Source: Stutzerimonas stutzeri | Lineage (GTDB): Bacteria > Pseudomonadota > Gammaproteobacteria > Pseudomonadales > Pseudomonadaceae | Direction: 5' to 3' | Length of the DNA: 64,000 nt | Assembly (NCBI GenBank): GCA_002345575.1 | Contig: DDVX01000016.1 | Location: 73,152-137,151 of the forward strand | Shown here: piece by piece, positions 44,847 through 53,379 of the stretch | How the letters are laid out: the number at the start of each line of letters is the position of its first letter | Position numbering within the stretch: position 1 is the first letter of the stretch | Translations under genes and position numbers: made by a program | Notes under the pieces: model-generated | The model's database searches: none | Seen by the model: only the letters and a program-made list of their open reading frames with translations | Told to the model about the DNA's origin: nothing

Positions 44847-45446
44847 ATGCGCGCCGATCTGGACATCATCCAGGAATGGATCCCCGCCGGCAGCCGGGTG
44901 CTGGACCTTGGCTGTGGCAACGGTGAATTGCTGGCCTGGCTACGCGACCACAAGCAGGTCACCGGCTACGGCCTGGAAATCGATCCGGACAACATCGCCG
45001 CCTGTGTCGAAAAGGGCGTTAACGTCATCGAGCAGAACCTGGACCTTGGTCTGGGAAACTTCGCCAGCGACAGCTTCGACATGGTGGTCATGACCCAGGC
45101 CCTGCAGGCCGTGCACTACCCTGACCTGTTGATGAAGGAAATGCTGCGTGTCGGCCGCGAATGCATCATCACCTTCCCCAACTTCGGTCATTGGCGCTGC
45201 CGCTGGTACCTGACCACCAAGGGCCGCATGCCGGTCTCGGAGTTCCTGCCCTACACTTGGTACAACACACCGAACATCCACTTCTGCACCTTTGAGGACT
45301 TCGAGCGGCTGTGCCAGGAACGCGGCGCCACCGTACTCGAACGCCTGGCCGTGGATCGCGACCACAAACACGGCTGGGGCAGTCGCATGTGGCCGAACCT
45401 GCTTGGCGAAATCGGTATCTATCGCGTCACCGGGCAGGGCAGATGA
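44847..45446 (+). CDS. metW: MetW methionine biosynthesis protein
   Basis: The product is 199 aa, a SAM-methyltransferase-fold protein with VLDLGCGNGELLAWL (motif I), YGLEIDPDNIAACVEKGVNVIEQNLD, and the MetW-specific FPNFGHWRCRWYL and LPYTWYNTPNIHFCTFEDFE. It is required with MetX for homoserine acylation in many proteobacteria. A GGAG site lies just upstream of the ATG. Confidence 0.95.
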   Translation: MRADLDIIQEWIPAGSRVLDLGCGNGELLAWLRDHKQVTGYGLEIDPDNIAACVEKGVNVIEQNLDLGLGNFASDSFDMVVMTQALQAVHYPDLLMKEMLRVGRECIITFPNFGHWRCRWYLTTKGRMPVSEFLPYTWYNTPNIHFCTFEDFERLCQERGATVLERLAVDRDHKHGWGSRMWPNLLGEIGIYRVTGQGR

Positions 45447-45471
45447 CCCTTTGACTACTGGAGGAAAAACC

Positions 45472-45894
45472 ATGAGAGCCAGCCTGATCGCGCTGCTCAC
45501 CCTGCTGCTGGCGCTGCCTGCCTGGGCTGAGCGCAAACACAGCTTCGGCGAGTATGACGTCCATTACATCGCCTTCAATTCCGGTTTCCTGCAGCCCGAC
45601 ATCGCTGCAGCAGCAGGTCTGGTGCGCAGCAAGAGCCAGGGCGTGCTGAACGTTTCCGTGCTCAAGGCTGGCAAGCCGTCCATGGCGCTAGTCAGCGGCA
45701 CGGTGAAGAACCTGCTGGGGCAGGATCGCCCGCTGGCTTTCAAGCAGCTCAAGGAAGGTGAAGACTCCATCTACTACCTGGCGCAATTTCCTTTCGATTC
45801 GCGCGAGACGCTGCGCTTCGCCCTTACCGTGCAGCCAGTGGGCGCCGATCAGGTCAGCTTCGAATTCACTCAGGAGTTCTTTCCCGACCCATGA
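45472..45894 (+). CDS. DUF4426 periplasmic protein
   Basis: The product is 140 aa with a signal peptide (residues 1-19, LIALLTLLLALPAWA). The mature part (FGEYDVHYIAFNSGFLQPDIAAAAGLVRSKSQGVLNVSVLK) matches the DUF4426 family that usually follows metW in Pseudomonas (PA0388 slot). Function is unknown. A GGAGG ribosome site precedes 45472; the frame is open upstream but without homology. The end overlaps rdgB by 4 bp. Confidence 0.88.
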   Translation: MRASLIALLTLLLALPAWAERKHSFGEYDVHYIAFNSGFLQPDIAAAAGLVRSKSQGVLNVSVLKAGKPSMALVSGTVKNLLGQDRPLAFKQLKEGEDSIYYLAQFPFDSRETLRFALTVQPVGADQVSFEFTQEFFPDP

Positions 45895-46487
45895 TGCCCT
45901 TCAACGAACTAGTACTGGCCAGCCATAACGCCGGCAAGCTCAAGGAACTCCAGGCCATGCTGGGCGACGCCGTGCGCGTACGTTCGGTGGGCGAGTTCAG
46001 CGATGTGGAACCTGAAGAAACCGGCCTGTCGTTCATCGAGAACGCCATCCTCAAGGCCCGCAACGCGGCACGGGTGTCCGGTCTGCCGGCGCTGGCCGAC
46101 GACTCTGGGCTTGCCGTCGATCATCTCGGCGGGGCGCCCGGTATCTACTCGGCGCGCTATGCCGATGGCCAGGGCGATGCGGCGAACAACATCAAGCTGT
46201 TGGAGGTACTGAAGAACGTACCCGACGCGCAGCGTGGCGCACAGTTCGTCTGCGCCCTGGCGCTGGTCCGGCATGCCGAGGACCCGTTGCCGATCATCTG
46301 CGAAGGCCTCTGGCAGGGCCGCATCCTGCACGCACCGCGTGGCGAGCAGGGCTTCGGCTATGACCCGCTGTTCTGGGTACCCGAGCGCAATTGCTCCAGT
46401 GCCGAGCTGGCGGCAGCAGACAAGAACCAGCTCAGCCACCGTGCCCGCGCCATGGCGCTACTCAAGGCGCGTCTGGGGATCGCTTGA
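45891..46487 (+). CDS. rdgB: dITP/XTP pyrophosphatase (RdgB/HAM1)
   Basis: This housekeeping enzyme (198 aa) removes non-canonical purine nucleotides (dITP, XTP). SHNAGKLKELQAML binds the triphosphate. The conserved ETGLSFIENAILKARNAA, ADDSGLAVDHLGGAPGIYSARYAD and GFGYDPLFWVPE follow in order. It is coupled to the upstream DUF4426 gene and to hemW downstream. Confidence 0.96.
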   Translation: MMPFNELVLASHNAGKLKELQAMLGDAVRVRSVGEFSDVEPEETGLSFIENAILKARNAARVSGLPALADDSGLAVDHLGGAPGIYSARYADGQGDAANNIKLLEVLKNVPDAQRGAQFVCALALVRHAEDPLPIICEGLWQGRILHAPRGEQGFGYDPLFWVPERNCSSAELAAADKNQLSHRARAMALLKARLGIA

Positions 46488-47695
46488 ACAACGGCAAGGA
46501 CCCAAGGCCGGACGCAGGACGCCAACGTACGGATAACTGTCTGCCTCCCGCTTCCCACTTCGAGCTGCCGCCTCTGGCGGCCTACGTCCATATCCCCTGG
46601 TGCGTGCGCAAGTGCCCGTACTGCGACTTCAACTCTCATGCCGCCGGCCCACAGCTGCCGGAAGATGAGTATGTTGCGGCCCTGCTAGCTGATCTTGACG
46701 AGGATTTCGAGCAGGTGCAGGGACGGCGACTCGGATCGATCTTCTTCGGCGGTGGTACACCCAGCCTGTTTTCCGCCCAGGCACTGGAGCGGATCGTCGA
46801 AGGGCTGGAAAAACGGGTCGGCTTCACCGAGGACATCGAAATCACCCTGGAAGCCAATCCAGGCACCTTTGAGCAGGCGAAGTTTCGCGACTACCGGCAA
46901 CTGGGCATCAACCGCCTGTCCATCGGCGTGCAGAGCTTCCAGGCAGAGAAACTGAAGGCGCTGGGTCGCATCCATGACGGTGACGAAGCCATCCGAGCCG
47001 CCGATATGGCCCGCGCCGCCGGCTTCGAAAACTTCAACCTGGACCTGATGCACGGCCTGCCTGATCAAAGCCTGGAAGACGCGCTGAGCGATCTGCGTAC
47101 CGCCATCGCCCAGCAACCGACGCATCTTTCTTGGTACCAGCTCACCGTCGAGCCGAATACCGAGTTCTGGAGCAGGCCTCCAGTCTTGCCTGAAGACGAC
47201 ACCCTCTGGGATATCCAGGAAGCCGGCCAGGCGCTGCTCGCCGAAGAAGGCTACGCACAGTACGAAACCTCGGCCTATGCGCAGCCTGGCCGCCAGGCAC
47301 GGCACAACCTCAATTACTGGACCTTCGGCGATTTCCTAGGCCTCGGCGCGGGTGCCCACGGCAAGATCAGCCGGCCTGACGGACGCATCCTGCGCAGCTG
47401 GAAAACCCGTCTGCCCAAGGATTACCTGGACCCTGGCAAGCGTTTCCGGGCCGGTGAAAAACTGCTGGAAACCCAGGAGCTGCCCTTCGAGTTCCTGATG
47501 AATGTGCTGCGCCTCACCGACGGCGTGCCCGCACTGTTGTTCACTCAGCGCACCGGCTTGCCGCTAGAGCAACTGGCCGAGGCCCGCCGGGAAGCCGAAG
47601 CTCGCGGACTACTCGCCGCCGACCCGCAGCGTTTGGTCGCGACGCCCAAGGGCCAGCTGTTTCTCAACGATTTGCTGCAACTCTTTCTTCCATAG
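46484..47695 (+). CDS. hemW: HemW radical-SAM haem chaperone (formerly HemN-like)
   Basis: The radical-SAM cysteines sit in IPWCVRKCPYCDFNSH. GTPSLFSAQALERI and ANPGTFEQAKF support the HemW/coproporphyrinogen-oxidase-like family, and the HNLNYWTFGDFLGLGAGAH segment is typical. No ATG lies between rdgB and the conserved region, so I take TTG at 46484, which overlaps the rdgB stop by 4 bp (TTGA) behind GGGGA. This gives 403 aa. HemW delivers haem rather than oxidising coproporphyrinogen in studied species. Confidence 0.88.
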   Translation: MNNGKDPRPDAGRQRTDNCLPPASHFELPPLAAYVHIPWCVRKCPYCDFNSHAAGPQLPEDEYVAALLADLDEDFEQVQGRRLGSIFFGGGTPSLFSAQALERIVEGLEKRVGFTEDIEITLEANPGTFEQAKFRDYRQLGINRLSIGVQSFQAEKLKALGRIHDGDEAIRAADMARAAGFENFNLDLMHGLPDQSLEDALSDLRTAIAQQPTHLSWYQLTVEPNTEFWSRPPVLPEDDTLWDIQEAGQALLAEEGYAQYETSAYAQPGRQARHNLNYWTFGDFLGLGAGAHGKISRPDGRILRSWKTRLPKDYLDPGKRFRAGEKLLETQELPFEFLMNVLRLTDGVPALLFTQRTGLPLEQLAEARREAEARGLLAADPQRLVATPKGQLFLNDLLQLFLP

Positions 47696-47703
47696 GATTT
47701 CGC

Positions 47704-48027
47704 ATGGATTTGCTACTCGACCTGATCGCCACCCTGTCGCGCTGGAGCAGCAGCCACCTTTCGGATATTTCCCTGGCGATCATGGCCACCTTGTTCGTGC
47801 TGCTCGGGCCGATGCTCAACGCCTGGGTACAGAAGAACATCGGCGGGTTGAATTTCATCCTGCGCACGCTGCTGTTCGTGATCTTTTGCGCGGTGGTTTA
47901 TGGCCTGGGAATCATCTACCTGAGCCCGTGGCTGGCAAAGGGGCTGGCGCAGTTCAACAACTACACCCTGGCGCCAGTGCTGATCCTGTTGTTGTTCATC
48001 ATCGGGGTGATTGCGGATCGCAATTGA
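47704..48027 (+). CDS. DUF3392 membrane protein
   Basis: The product is 107 aa with three predicted membrane helices (about 18-38 IATLFVLLGPM, 52-75 LLFVIFCAVVYGLGIIYL, 84-103 VLILLLFIIGVIA). It matches the DUF3392 family, of unknown function, found beside hemW in Pseudomonas. It starts 8 bp after the hemW stop. Confidence 0.82.
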   Translation: MDLLLDLIATLSRWSSSHLSDISLAIMATLFVLLGPMLNAWVQKNIGGLNFILRTLLFVIFCAVVYGLGIIYLSPWLAKGLAQFNNYTLAPVLILLLFIIGVIADRN

Positions 48028-48066
48028 GGGTCACCGTCAGCCTAAAGGCCGCATGACGCCACATAT

Positions 48067-48093
48067 AAAAACGCCCTGCGATTGGCAGGGCGT
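48067..48093 (-). terminator. Terminator after trmB
   Basis: ACGCCCTGC / GCAGGGCGT, a 9-bp stem with a 5-nt loop, is followed on the minus strand by TTTTT. It lies about 45 bp past the trmB stop. Convergent DUF3392 transcripts may end here as well. Confidence 0.85.
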
Positions 48094-48138
48094 ACTTGAG
48101 AGTCGGCTGATCCGGTTGATCGCGAGGCAGTGCTGTCG

Positions 48139-48849
48139 TCAGTCGATGCGCTCGAACTTGAGATCCCAGACACCATGACCCAGGCGCTCGCCCCGGCGCT
48201 CGAACTTGGTGGTTGGCCGTTCCTGCGGGCGCTCGATGTACTGCCCGCTTGCCGCCTGGTTGCGATAACCCGGCGCTGCATTCATGACTTCCAGCATGTG
48301 CTCGGCATAGGCTTCCCAGTCGGTCGCCATATGCAGCACGCCTCCGACCTTCAGCTTGCTTCTAACCAACTCGGCAAAGGCCGGCTGGACGATACGCCGC
48401 TTGTGGTGCCGGCTCTTATGCCAGGGATCAGGGAAAAATAGCAGAACCCGATCCAGGCTCGAGTCGGCCACACAGTCGCGTAGCACCTCCAGCGCATCGC
48501 AGCTGTAGACACGGATATTCGTCAGATCCTGCGCTATAACGCCGGACAGCAGAGCGCCCACGCCCGGCGAGTGCACTTCGACGCCGATGAAATCCTGTTC
48601 AGGCGCTGCTGCCGCCATTTCCAGAGTTGAATGGCCCATGCCGAAGCCGATTTCAAACGTTCGCGGGGCCTGACGACCGAAGACCTCATTGAAATCACGC
48701 TGACCGTCGGCCAGCTCCAGGCCGAAGCGCGGCCAGCCCTGATCCAGCCCGCGCTGCTGCCCCTCGGTCATGCGCCCGGCGCGCATCACGAAACTTTTGA
48801 TGGTGCGCATGCGCCGTTGGCCTTCGGCCGGGGTGGAAGTGTCACTCAT
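48139..48849 (-). CDS. trmB: tRNA (guanine-N7-)-methyltransferase
   Basis: The product is 236 aa. The SAM site is EIGFGMGHSTLEMAAAAPEQDFIGVEVH, with FFPDPWHKSRHHKRRIVQPAF as the catalytic/tRNA motif and HMATDWEAYAEHMLEVM near the end. It makes m7G46 in tRNA. The frame is open to 48906; MSDTSTPAEGQRRMRTIKSF at 48849 fits family starts. thiG ends 70 bp upstream in the same orientation. Confidence 0.96.
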   Translation of the reverse strand: MSDTSTPAEGQRRMRTIKSFVMRAGRMTEGQQRGLDQGWPRFGLELADGQRDFNEVFGRQAPRTFEIGFGMGHSTLEMAAAAPEQDFIGVEVHSPGVGALLSGVIAQDLTNIRVYSCDALEVLRDCVADSSLDRVLLFFPDPWHKSRHHKRRIVQPAFAELVRSKLKVGGVLHMATDWEAYAEHMLEVMNAAPGYRNQAASGQYIERPQERPTTKFERRGERLGHGVWDLKFERID

Positions 48850-48919
48850 GAACGAACCTGCAATGAATAGATGGCAACCGCGCAACCAGACGGTTGCACG
48901 GTACAACGGAGGGGGAAGG

Positions 48920-49714
48920 TTAGCGGATCAGCCCTTCGAGCGGCGACGAAGCACTGGCATAGAGCTTCTTCGGCATACGCCCAGCCAGATAGGCCAGGCG
49001 CCCGGCCTCGATGGCGTACTTCATGGCCTCGGCCATCAGCACCGGCTTCTGCGCGTGGGCGATGGCACTGTTCATCAGCACCGCCTCGCAGCCCAGCTCC
49101 ATGGCGATGGTCGCGTCGGAGGCCGTGCCCACACCGGCATCCACCAGCACCGGCACCTTGGCCTCTTCGAGGATGATGCGCAGGTTGTACGGGTTGCAGA
49201 TACCCAGACCGGTGCCGATCAGGCCGGCCAGCGGCATCACCGCGATACAGCCCATTTCGGCCAGTTGGCGCGCGATGATCGGGTCGTCGCTGGTGTAGAC
49301 CATGACGTCGAAGCCTTCGCGAACCAGCACCTCAGCCGCCTTGAGGGTTTCGATCACGTTGGGGAACAGGGTCTTCTGGTCGGCCAGCACTTCCAGCTTG
49401 ACCAGCGAGCGGCCGTCCAGCAGCTCGCGCGCCAGACGACAGGTCCGTACCGCGTCCTCAGCGTCGTAGCAGCCAGCGGTATTGGGCAGGATGGTGTAGC
49501 GATCCGGAGAGATCACATCCAGCAGGTTGGGCTCGTCGGGGTTCTGACCGATGTTGGTGCGGCGCACCGCCACGGTCACGATCTCTGCACCCGAAGCCTC
49601 GATGGCGTCGCGGGTTTCGTCGAGGTCCTTGTATTTACCGGTGCCTACCAGCAGACGCGATTGATAGGTGCGACCGGCGAGCGTAAAGGGCTTGTCGTGC
49701 GGAATTGGGCTCAT
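48920..49714 (-). CDS. thiG: Thiazole synthase
   Basis: The product is 264 aa, a TIM barrel that forms the thiazole phosphate of thiamine from DXP, dehydroglycine and ThiS-thiocarboxylate. It has LLVGTGKYKD, VAVRRTN, LPNTAGCYDAEDAVRTCRLARE, and VLVDAGVGTASDATIAMELGCEAVLMNSAIAHA. The start at 49714 is chosen over 49759 because MSPIPHDKPFTLAGRTY fits family N-termini. It lies 80 bp after thiS. Confidence 0.95.
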   Translation of the reverse strand: MSPIPHDKPFTLAGRTYQSRLLVGTGKYKDLDETRDAIEASGAEIVTVAVRRTNIGQNPDEPNLLDVISPDRYTILPNTAGCYDAEDAVRTCRLARELLDGRSLVKLEVLADQKTLFPNVIETLKAAEVLVREGFDVMVYTSDDPIIARQLAEMGCIAVMPLAGLIGTGLGICNPYNLRIILEEAKVPVLVDAGVGTASDATIAMELGCEAVLMNSAIAHAQKPVLMAEAMKYAIEAGRLAYLAGRMPKKLYASASSPLEGLIR

Positions 49715-49794
49715 GGGGCCATCCTGTTCACGTTGTTTAGCGGGAAGTGGCTGCCACACGGGCGGCAGCGGTATCGACGGCGCAACAGAAGGTC

Positions 49795-49995
49795 TTAGCC
49801 GCCACCGATGGCATGGACGATTTCCACCTGGTCGCCATCGGCCAGTATGGTCGTAGCATGCTGGCTACGGGACACGATATCGCGATTGACCTCGACCGCC
49901 AGCCGCCGCCCAATCAACTCCAGACGCTGCAGCAGATCCGCTACCGACACCCCCTCGGGGAGTTCATAGCGTTCGCCGTTCAACTGAATTTGCAT
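49795..49995 (-). CDS. thiS: ThiS sulfur carrier protein
   Basis: The product is 66 aa with a ubiquitin-like fold ending in the required Gly-Gly (IVHAIGGG). The thiocarboxylated C-terminus donates sulfur to ThiG. The frame is open to 50061, but MQIQLNGERYELPEG at 49995 is the conserved start. Confidence 0.93.
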   Translation of the reverse strand: MQIQLNGERYELPEGVSVADLLQRLELIGRRLAVEVNRDIVSRSQHATTILADGDQVEIVHAIGGG

Positions 49996-50072
49996 AGTGC
50001 TCGCCACCATTGCCAAGGGGGCACGCATTCTAGCCTGATCGACCCGACCCACCAAAACCATTCATCCCGCTG

Positions 50073-50447
50073 TCAGCTCCGAAGCTTCCAGCCGGCCAGT
50101 AGCAGACAGAGCCAGCCGGCGAGAAAGGCCACACCACCGAAGGGGGTAATAATCCCCAGCTTGCCAATACCCGTCAGAGTAAGCAGATACAGGCTGCCGG
50201 AGAACAGCAGCACCCCGAGTACGAACAGCCCGCCTGCTACCGTTAGCAGGCGGCTCGGCGCATGCAACGCCAGCAGTGCAACACCGATCAGCGCCAGCGC
50301 GTGAATCAGCTGGTAGTGCACACCGGTCTGGAACACGGCCAGGTAATCGGCGCTCAGTTGGCTCTTCAGACCATGGGCGGCGAAAGCACCGAGGGCAACA
50401 CCGGTCATACCGAAAAAGGCTGCCAGTACAAGAAAGGGACGAATCAT
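50073..50447 (-). CDS. DUF423 family membrane protein
   Basis: The product is 124 aa with four predicted helices (MIRPFLVLAAFFGMTGVALGAFAAHGL, IHALALIGVALLAL, LLTVAGGLFVLGVLLFSGSLYLL, GGVAFLAGWLCLLLAGW). It matches DUF423/YgdD, of unknown function. ATG at 50447 is preferred to 50471 because the AFFGxxGVALGAFxAHG motif normally lies near the N-terminus. It is divergent from mtgA. Confidence 0.85.
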   Translation of the reverse strand: MIRPFLVLAAFFGMTGVALGAFAAHGLKSQLSADYLAVFQTGVHYQLIHALALIGVALLALHAPSRLLTVAGGLFVLGVLLFSGSLYLLTLTGIGKLGIITPFGGVAFLAGWLCLLLAGWKLRS

Positions 50448-50482
50448 CGCGAGGGGTTTCCGTTCAGGCATTCAAGCGCCGC

Positions 50483-50488
50483 TATAAT
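50483..50488 (+). promoter_or_regulatory. Putative -10 element of mtgA
   Basis: A perfect TATAAT lies 23 bp before the mtgA ATG. No good -35 hexamer is visible at 16-18 bp upstream, where DUF423 begins on the other strand. Confidence 0.35.
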
Positions 50489-50511
50489 GCCTGCTCGATC
50501 CACCTGTCACC

Positions 50512-51216
50512 ATGCCCATGCTCCGAAGACTGCTGCTGCGCCTCATCAAACTGCTGTTCTGGCTGGCTGCGCTCTCCGTGCTGCTGGTACTGCTGCTGCG
50601 CTGGGTTCCTCCGCCGTTCACCGCCCTGATGATCGAACGGAAGATTGAATCCTGGCAAAGCGGCGAGCCCATCGATTTACAACGCAGCTGGCGGCCGTGG
50701 GACGAACTGCCGGACGATCTGAAGATGGCTGTGATAGCCGCCGAAGATCAGAAGTTCGCCGAGCACTGGGGGTTCGACATCGCCGCCATTCGCGCCGCGC
50801 TGGCGCACAACGAGCGCGGCGGATCGCTGCGCGGAGCAAGCACCCTGAGTCAGCAGGTTGCCAAGAACCTGTTCCTCTGGTCCGGGCGAAGCTGGGCACG
50901 CAAGGGGCTGGAAGTCTGGTTCACCGGCTGGATCGAGGTGTTGTGGCCCAAGCAGCGCATCCTCGAGGTCTACCTGAACAGCGTCGAATGGGACAGCGGC
51001 ATCTTCGGTGCCGAGGCGGCGGCCCAGCGTCACTTCGGCATTGGCGCGCCCTACTTGTCGGCCCGTCAGGCCAGCCTGCTGGCGGCAGTGCTGCCCAACC
51101 CGCGTGCCTGGAGCGCCGGCCGGCCCAGCGCTTATGTCAGTAATCGCGCGGCCTGGATACGTCAGCAGATACGACAACTGGGCGGTAACGCTTACCTGAA
51201 AGGCGTGCAGGAATAG
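50512..51216 (+). CDS. mtgA: Monofunctional peptidoglycan glycosyltransferase
   Basis: The product is 234 aa with one N-terminal membrane anchor (about 11-31). The GT51 domain shows AAEDQKFAEHWGFD (catalytic Glu), GASTLSQQVAKNLFL, ARKGLEVWFTGWIEVLWPKQRILEVYLNSVEWDSGIFGAEAAA. It polymerises lipid II into glycan strands in the periplasm. Length and motifs are normal. Confidence 0.95.
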   Translation: MPMLRRLLLRLIKLLFWLAALSVLLVLLLRWVPPPFTALMIERKIESWQSGEPIDLQRSWRPWDELPDDLKMAVIAAEDQKFAEHWGFDIAAIRAALAHNERGGSLRGASTLSQQVAKNLFLWSGRSWARKGLEVWFTGWIEVLWPKQRILEVYLNSVEWDSGIFGAEAAAQRHFGIGAPYLSARQASLLAAVLPNPRAWSAGRPSAYVSNRAAWIRQQIRQLGGNAYLKGVQE

Positions 51217-51294
51217 CTCGCCCCTTGGAAAAACTTCGTTCGGCCCTGCCTGCATCGTTCATGGCTGGCGCTAAATCGTCTAGACTGCCACCCT

Positions 51295-51387
51295 ATGGCC
51301 AGTATGGGTATTCAGGTGCAGTTCACTTACGACGAGCCGCTCGCAGTACCAGAGCATCTTTCTCTTCCAGTGGTTCCGGTGAACTGA
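51295..51387 (+). CDS. Possible 30-codon ORF just upstream of the GGDEF-EAL gene
   Basis: ATG at 51295 opens a 30-codon frame ending TGA at 51385-51387, one base before the GTG start of the next gene. The peptide begins MASMGIQVQFTYDEPL and ends VPVN. No convincing ribosome site is seen, so this may be a coupling leader, a remnant of a longer gene, or chance. Confidence 0.3.
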   Translation: MASMGIQVQFTYDEPLAVPEHLSLPVVPVN

Positions 51388-51388
51388 A

Positions 51389-53311
51389 GTGACGATTGTC
51401 CGATTGCAACGGCTTTGCCTGTTCTACCTGATCCTGGCCGTATTCTGGGTTGTGCTTGGCGAGCTGCTGGTGCGCTGGCTTGCCGACACCCAGACGCCTA
51501 TCTCCATGCTGCAGATGAGTAAGGGCCTCCTGTTTGTCACTTGCAGCACTCTGCTGCTGTACGTGCTTGGCCGCCGTCATATCGATCAAGTAGCGCGCCA
51601 GCAGCAGACGCAGAGATTCAACCAGACCCGCCTGCGCCAGGCCGAAGCCGTTTTCGACTGCACTCAGGAAGGCGTTCTGATCAGCGACGCCCAGCAGCAT
51701 ATCCTGCATGTGAACCCCGCCTTCAGCCGCATTACCGGCTATGCCCTGGAAGAAGTCATCGGGCAAACCCCGAGGATGTTCGCCTCGGGCAAGCATGACG
51801 CCAATTTCTACAATCAGATGTGGCTGGACCTGCAAGGCAAGGGCATGTGGAGCGGCGAGATCTGGAACCGTCGCAAAAGCGGCGAGTTGTACTCGCAACT
51901 GCAGAACCTGCGCAGCATCTGCGACGAGGATGGCCAGGTCACTCACTACGTGGCGGTTTTCTCCGACCTGTCGGCGCTGAAGCGTTCACGCGAGGAGCTG
52001 GACCATCTGGCGCACTACGACCACCTGGTCGGTTTGCCCAACCGATTGCTGTTCAGCGAACGGGCCAAGCTCGATCTGGAGCGGGCCAGGGCGGAAAAGC
52101 GCGGTGGCGCCCTGTTGCTGATCGACCTCGATCACTTCAAGGACATCAACGAAAGCCTCGGCCACAGCCATGGCGACACCCTGTTGATAGCCGTGGCCAA
52201 GCGCCTTCGCACCTTCCAGAACACCAACATGACCCTGGCTCGCCTGGGTGGTGATGAGTTCGCCCTGCTCTGCGAAAACCTCAACGCGGGTCAGGCTGCC
52301 GCGCTTGCGCTACGCCTGCTCGATAGCCTGACGTTACCGTTCCAGCTGAGCGGCACCGAACTATTCATCACCGCCAGCATCGGCATCGTGCTTTACCCGG
52401 ATGATATCGAGAACGTCGAGCAGCTGATGCGCAATGCTGACTCAGCGCTGTTCAAGGCCAAGGGCAGCGGGCGCTCGACCTATGCGTTCTATACCCAGGA
52501 ACTGACCAGACAAGCCCAGCAGCGCGTCGAACTTTCCAGCGCCTTGCGCCAGGCATTGGAGCAAAACCAGCTGGAGCTGCATTACCAATCGATTCACGAA
52601 CTTGCTGATGAGCGCATCATCGGCTTCGAGGCGCTGGTGCGTTGGCTACACCCTGAACAGGGGCTAATTTCACCAGCCAGTTTCATCCCGATCGCCGAGG
52701 AAAATGGCCTTATCACGGCTATCGACCTTTGGGTGCTCACTCGTGCTTGCCGGCAGATGCGCAGCTGGCGCGACAGCGGCCTGTCTCTGGACTTCATCGC
52801 GGTGAACATTTCCAGCCGGCTGTTCAGCCACGGCGAGTTGGACATTCTTGTCTCGCAAATCCTCACCGAAAGCGGCCTGGATGCCAGGTATCTGGAGCTG
52901 GAAATCACCGAAAGCGCTGTCATGCTGGACCCCGACGCTGCCATGGACCAACTCGCCCGTCTGCGCGCTCTCGGCGTGCGCCTGGCCATCGACGACTTCG
53001 GCACCGGGCATTCGTCGCTGCTGCGTCTCAAGCGCATGAATGTTCACAAGCTAAAGATCGACCAGGGCTTCGTCAAAGGCCTGCCCGGCAGCCGTGAAGA
53101 TGCCGCAATCACCCGTTCGGTCATTGCGCTGGCGCATAACCTTGATCTGAGGGTTGTCGCAGAAGGCATCGAAACCCCCGAGCAGGCAGACTTTCTGCTT
53201 GCCCATGGCTGCGACTATGGGCAAGGCTACGGCTTTGCACGTCCACGGGAAGCTGCAAAAATAGATTGGCAAGCCACCCTGAGCCGCGAATCTCAACCCA
53301 GCGGCGCATGA
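51389..53311 (+). CDS. PAS-GGDEF-EAL membrane protein (c-di-GMP turnover)
   Basis: The product is 640 aa. Two N-terminal helices (about 10-30 and 44-62) anchor it. A PAS domain (about 83-198, AVFDCTQEGVLISD) is followed by GGDEF (about 205-365; GGDEF at 287-291 intact) and EAL (about 380-630; EAL at 414-416). The EAL catalytic set is complete (Asn473, Glu505, Asp535-Asp536, Lys556, Glu592, Gln612), so phosphodiesterase activity is expected. The RxxD inhibitory site before GGDEF is absent (NTNM). The start is GTG, with no in-frame ATG until residue 40. In P. aeruginosa I do not recall this gene between mtgA and rpoH. Confidence 0.9.
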   Translation: MTIVRLQRLCLFYLILAVFWVVLGELLVRWLADTQTPISMLQMSKGLLFVTCSTLLLYVLGRRHIDQVARQQQTQRFNQTRLRQAEAVFDCTQEGVLISDAQQHILHVNPAFSRITGYALEEVIGQTPRMFASGKHDANFYNQMWLDLQGKGMWSGEIWNRRKSGELYSQLQNLRSICDEDGQVTHYVAVFSDLSALKRSREELDHLAHYDHLVGLPNRLLFSERAKLDLERARAEKRGGALLLIDLDHFKDINESLGHSHGDTLLIAVAKRLRTFQNTNMTLARLGGDEFALLCENLNAGQAAALALRLLDSLTLPFQLSGTELFITASIGIVLYPDDIENVEQLMRNADSALFKAKGSGRSTYAFYTQELTRQAQQRVELSSALRQALEQNQLELHYQSIHELADERIIGFEALVRWLHPEQGLISPASFIPIAEENGLITAIDLWVLTRACRQMRSWRDSGLSLDFIAVNISSRLFSHGELDILVSQILTESGLDARYLELEITESAVMLDPDAAMDQLARLRALGVRLAIDDFGTGHSSLLRLKRMNVHKLKIDQGFVKGLPGSREDAAITRSVIALAHNLDLRVVAEGIETPEQADFLLAHGCDYGQGYGFARPREAAKIDWQATLSRESQPSGA

Positions 53312-53379
53312 TGCCGAGACACAGGCTTGAAGCGCCGTAGCCTTTATCTACTTCGTCACGAGAGCGCAGCAGCAATAGC

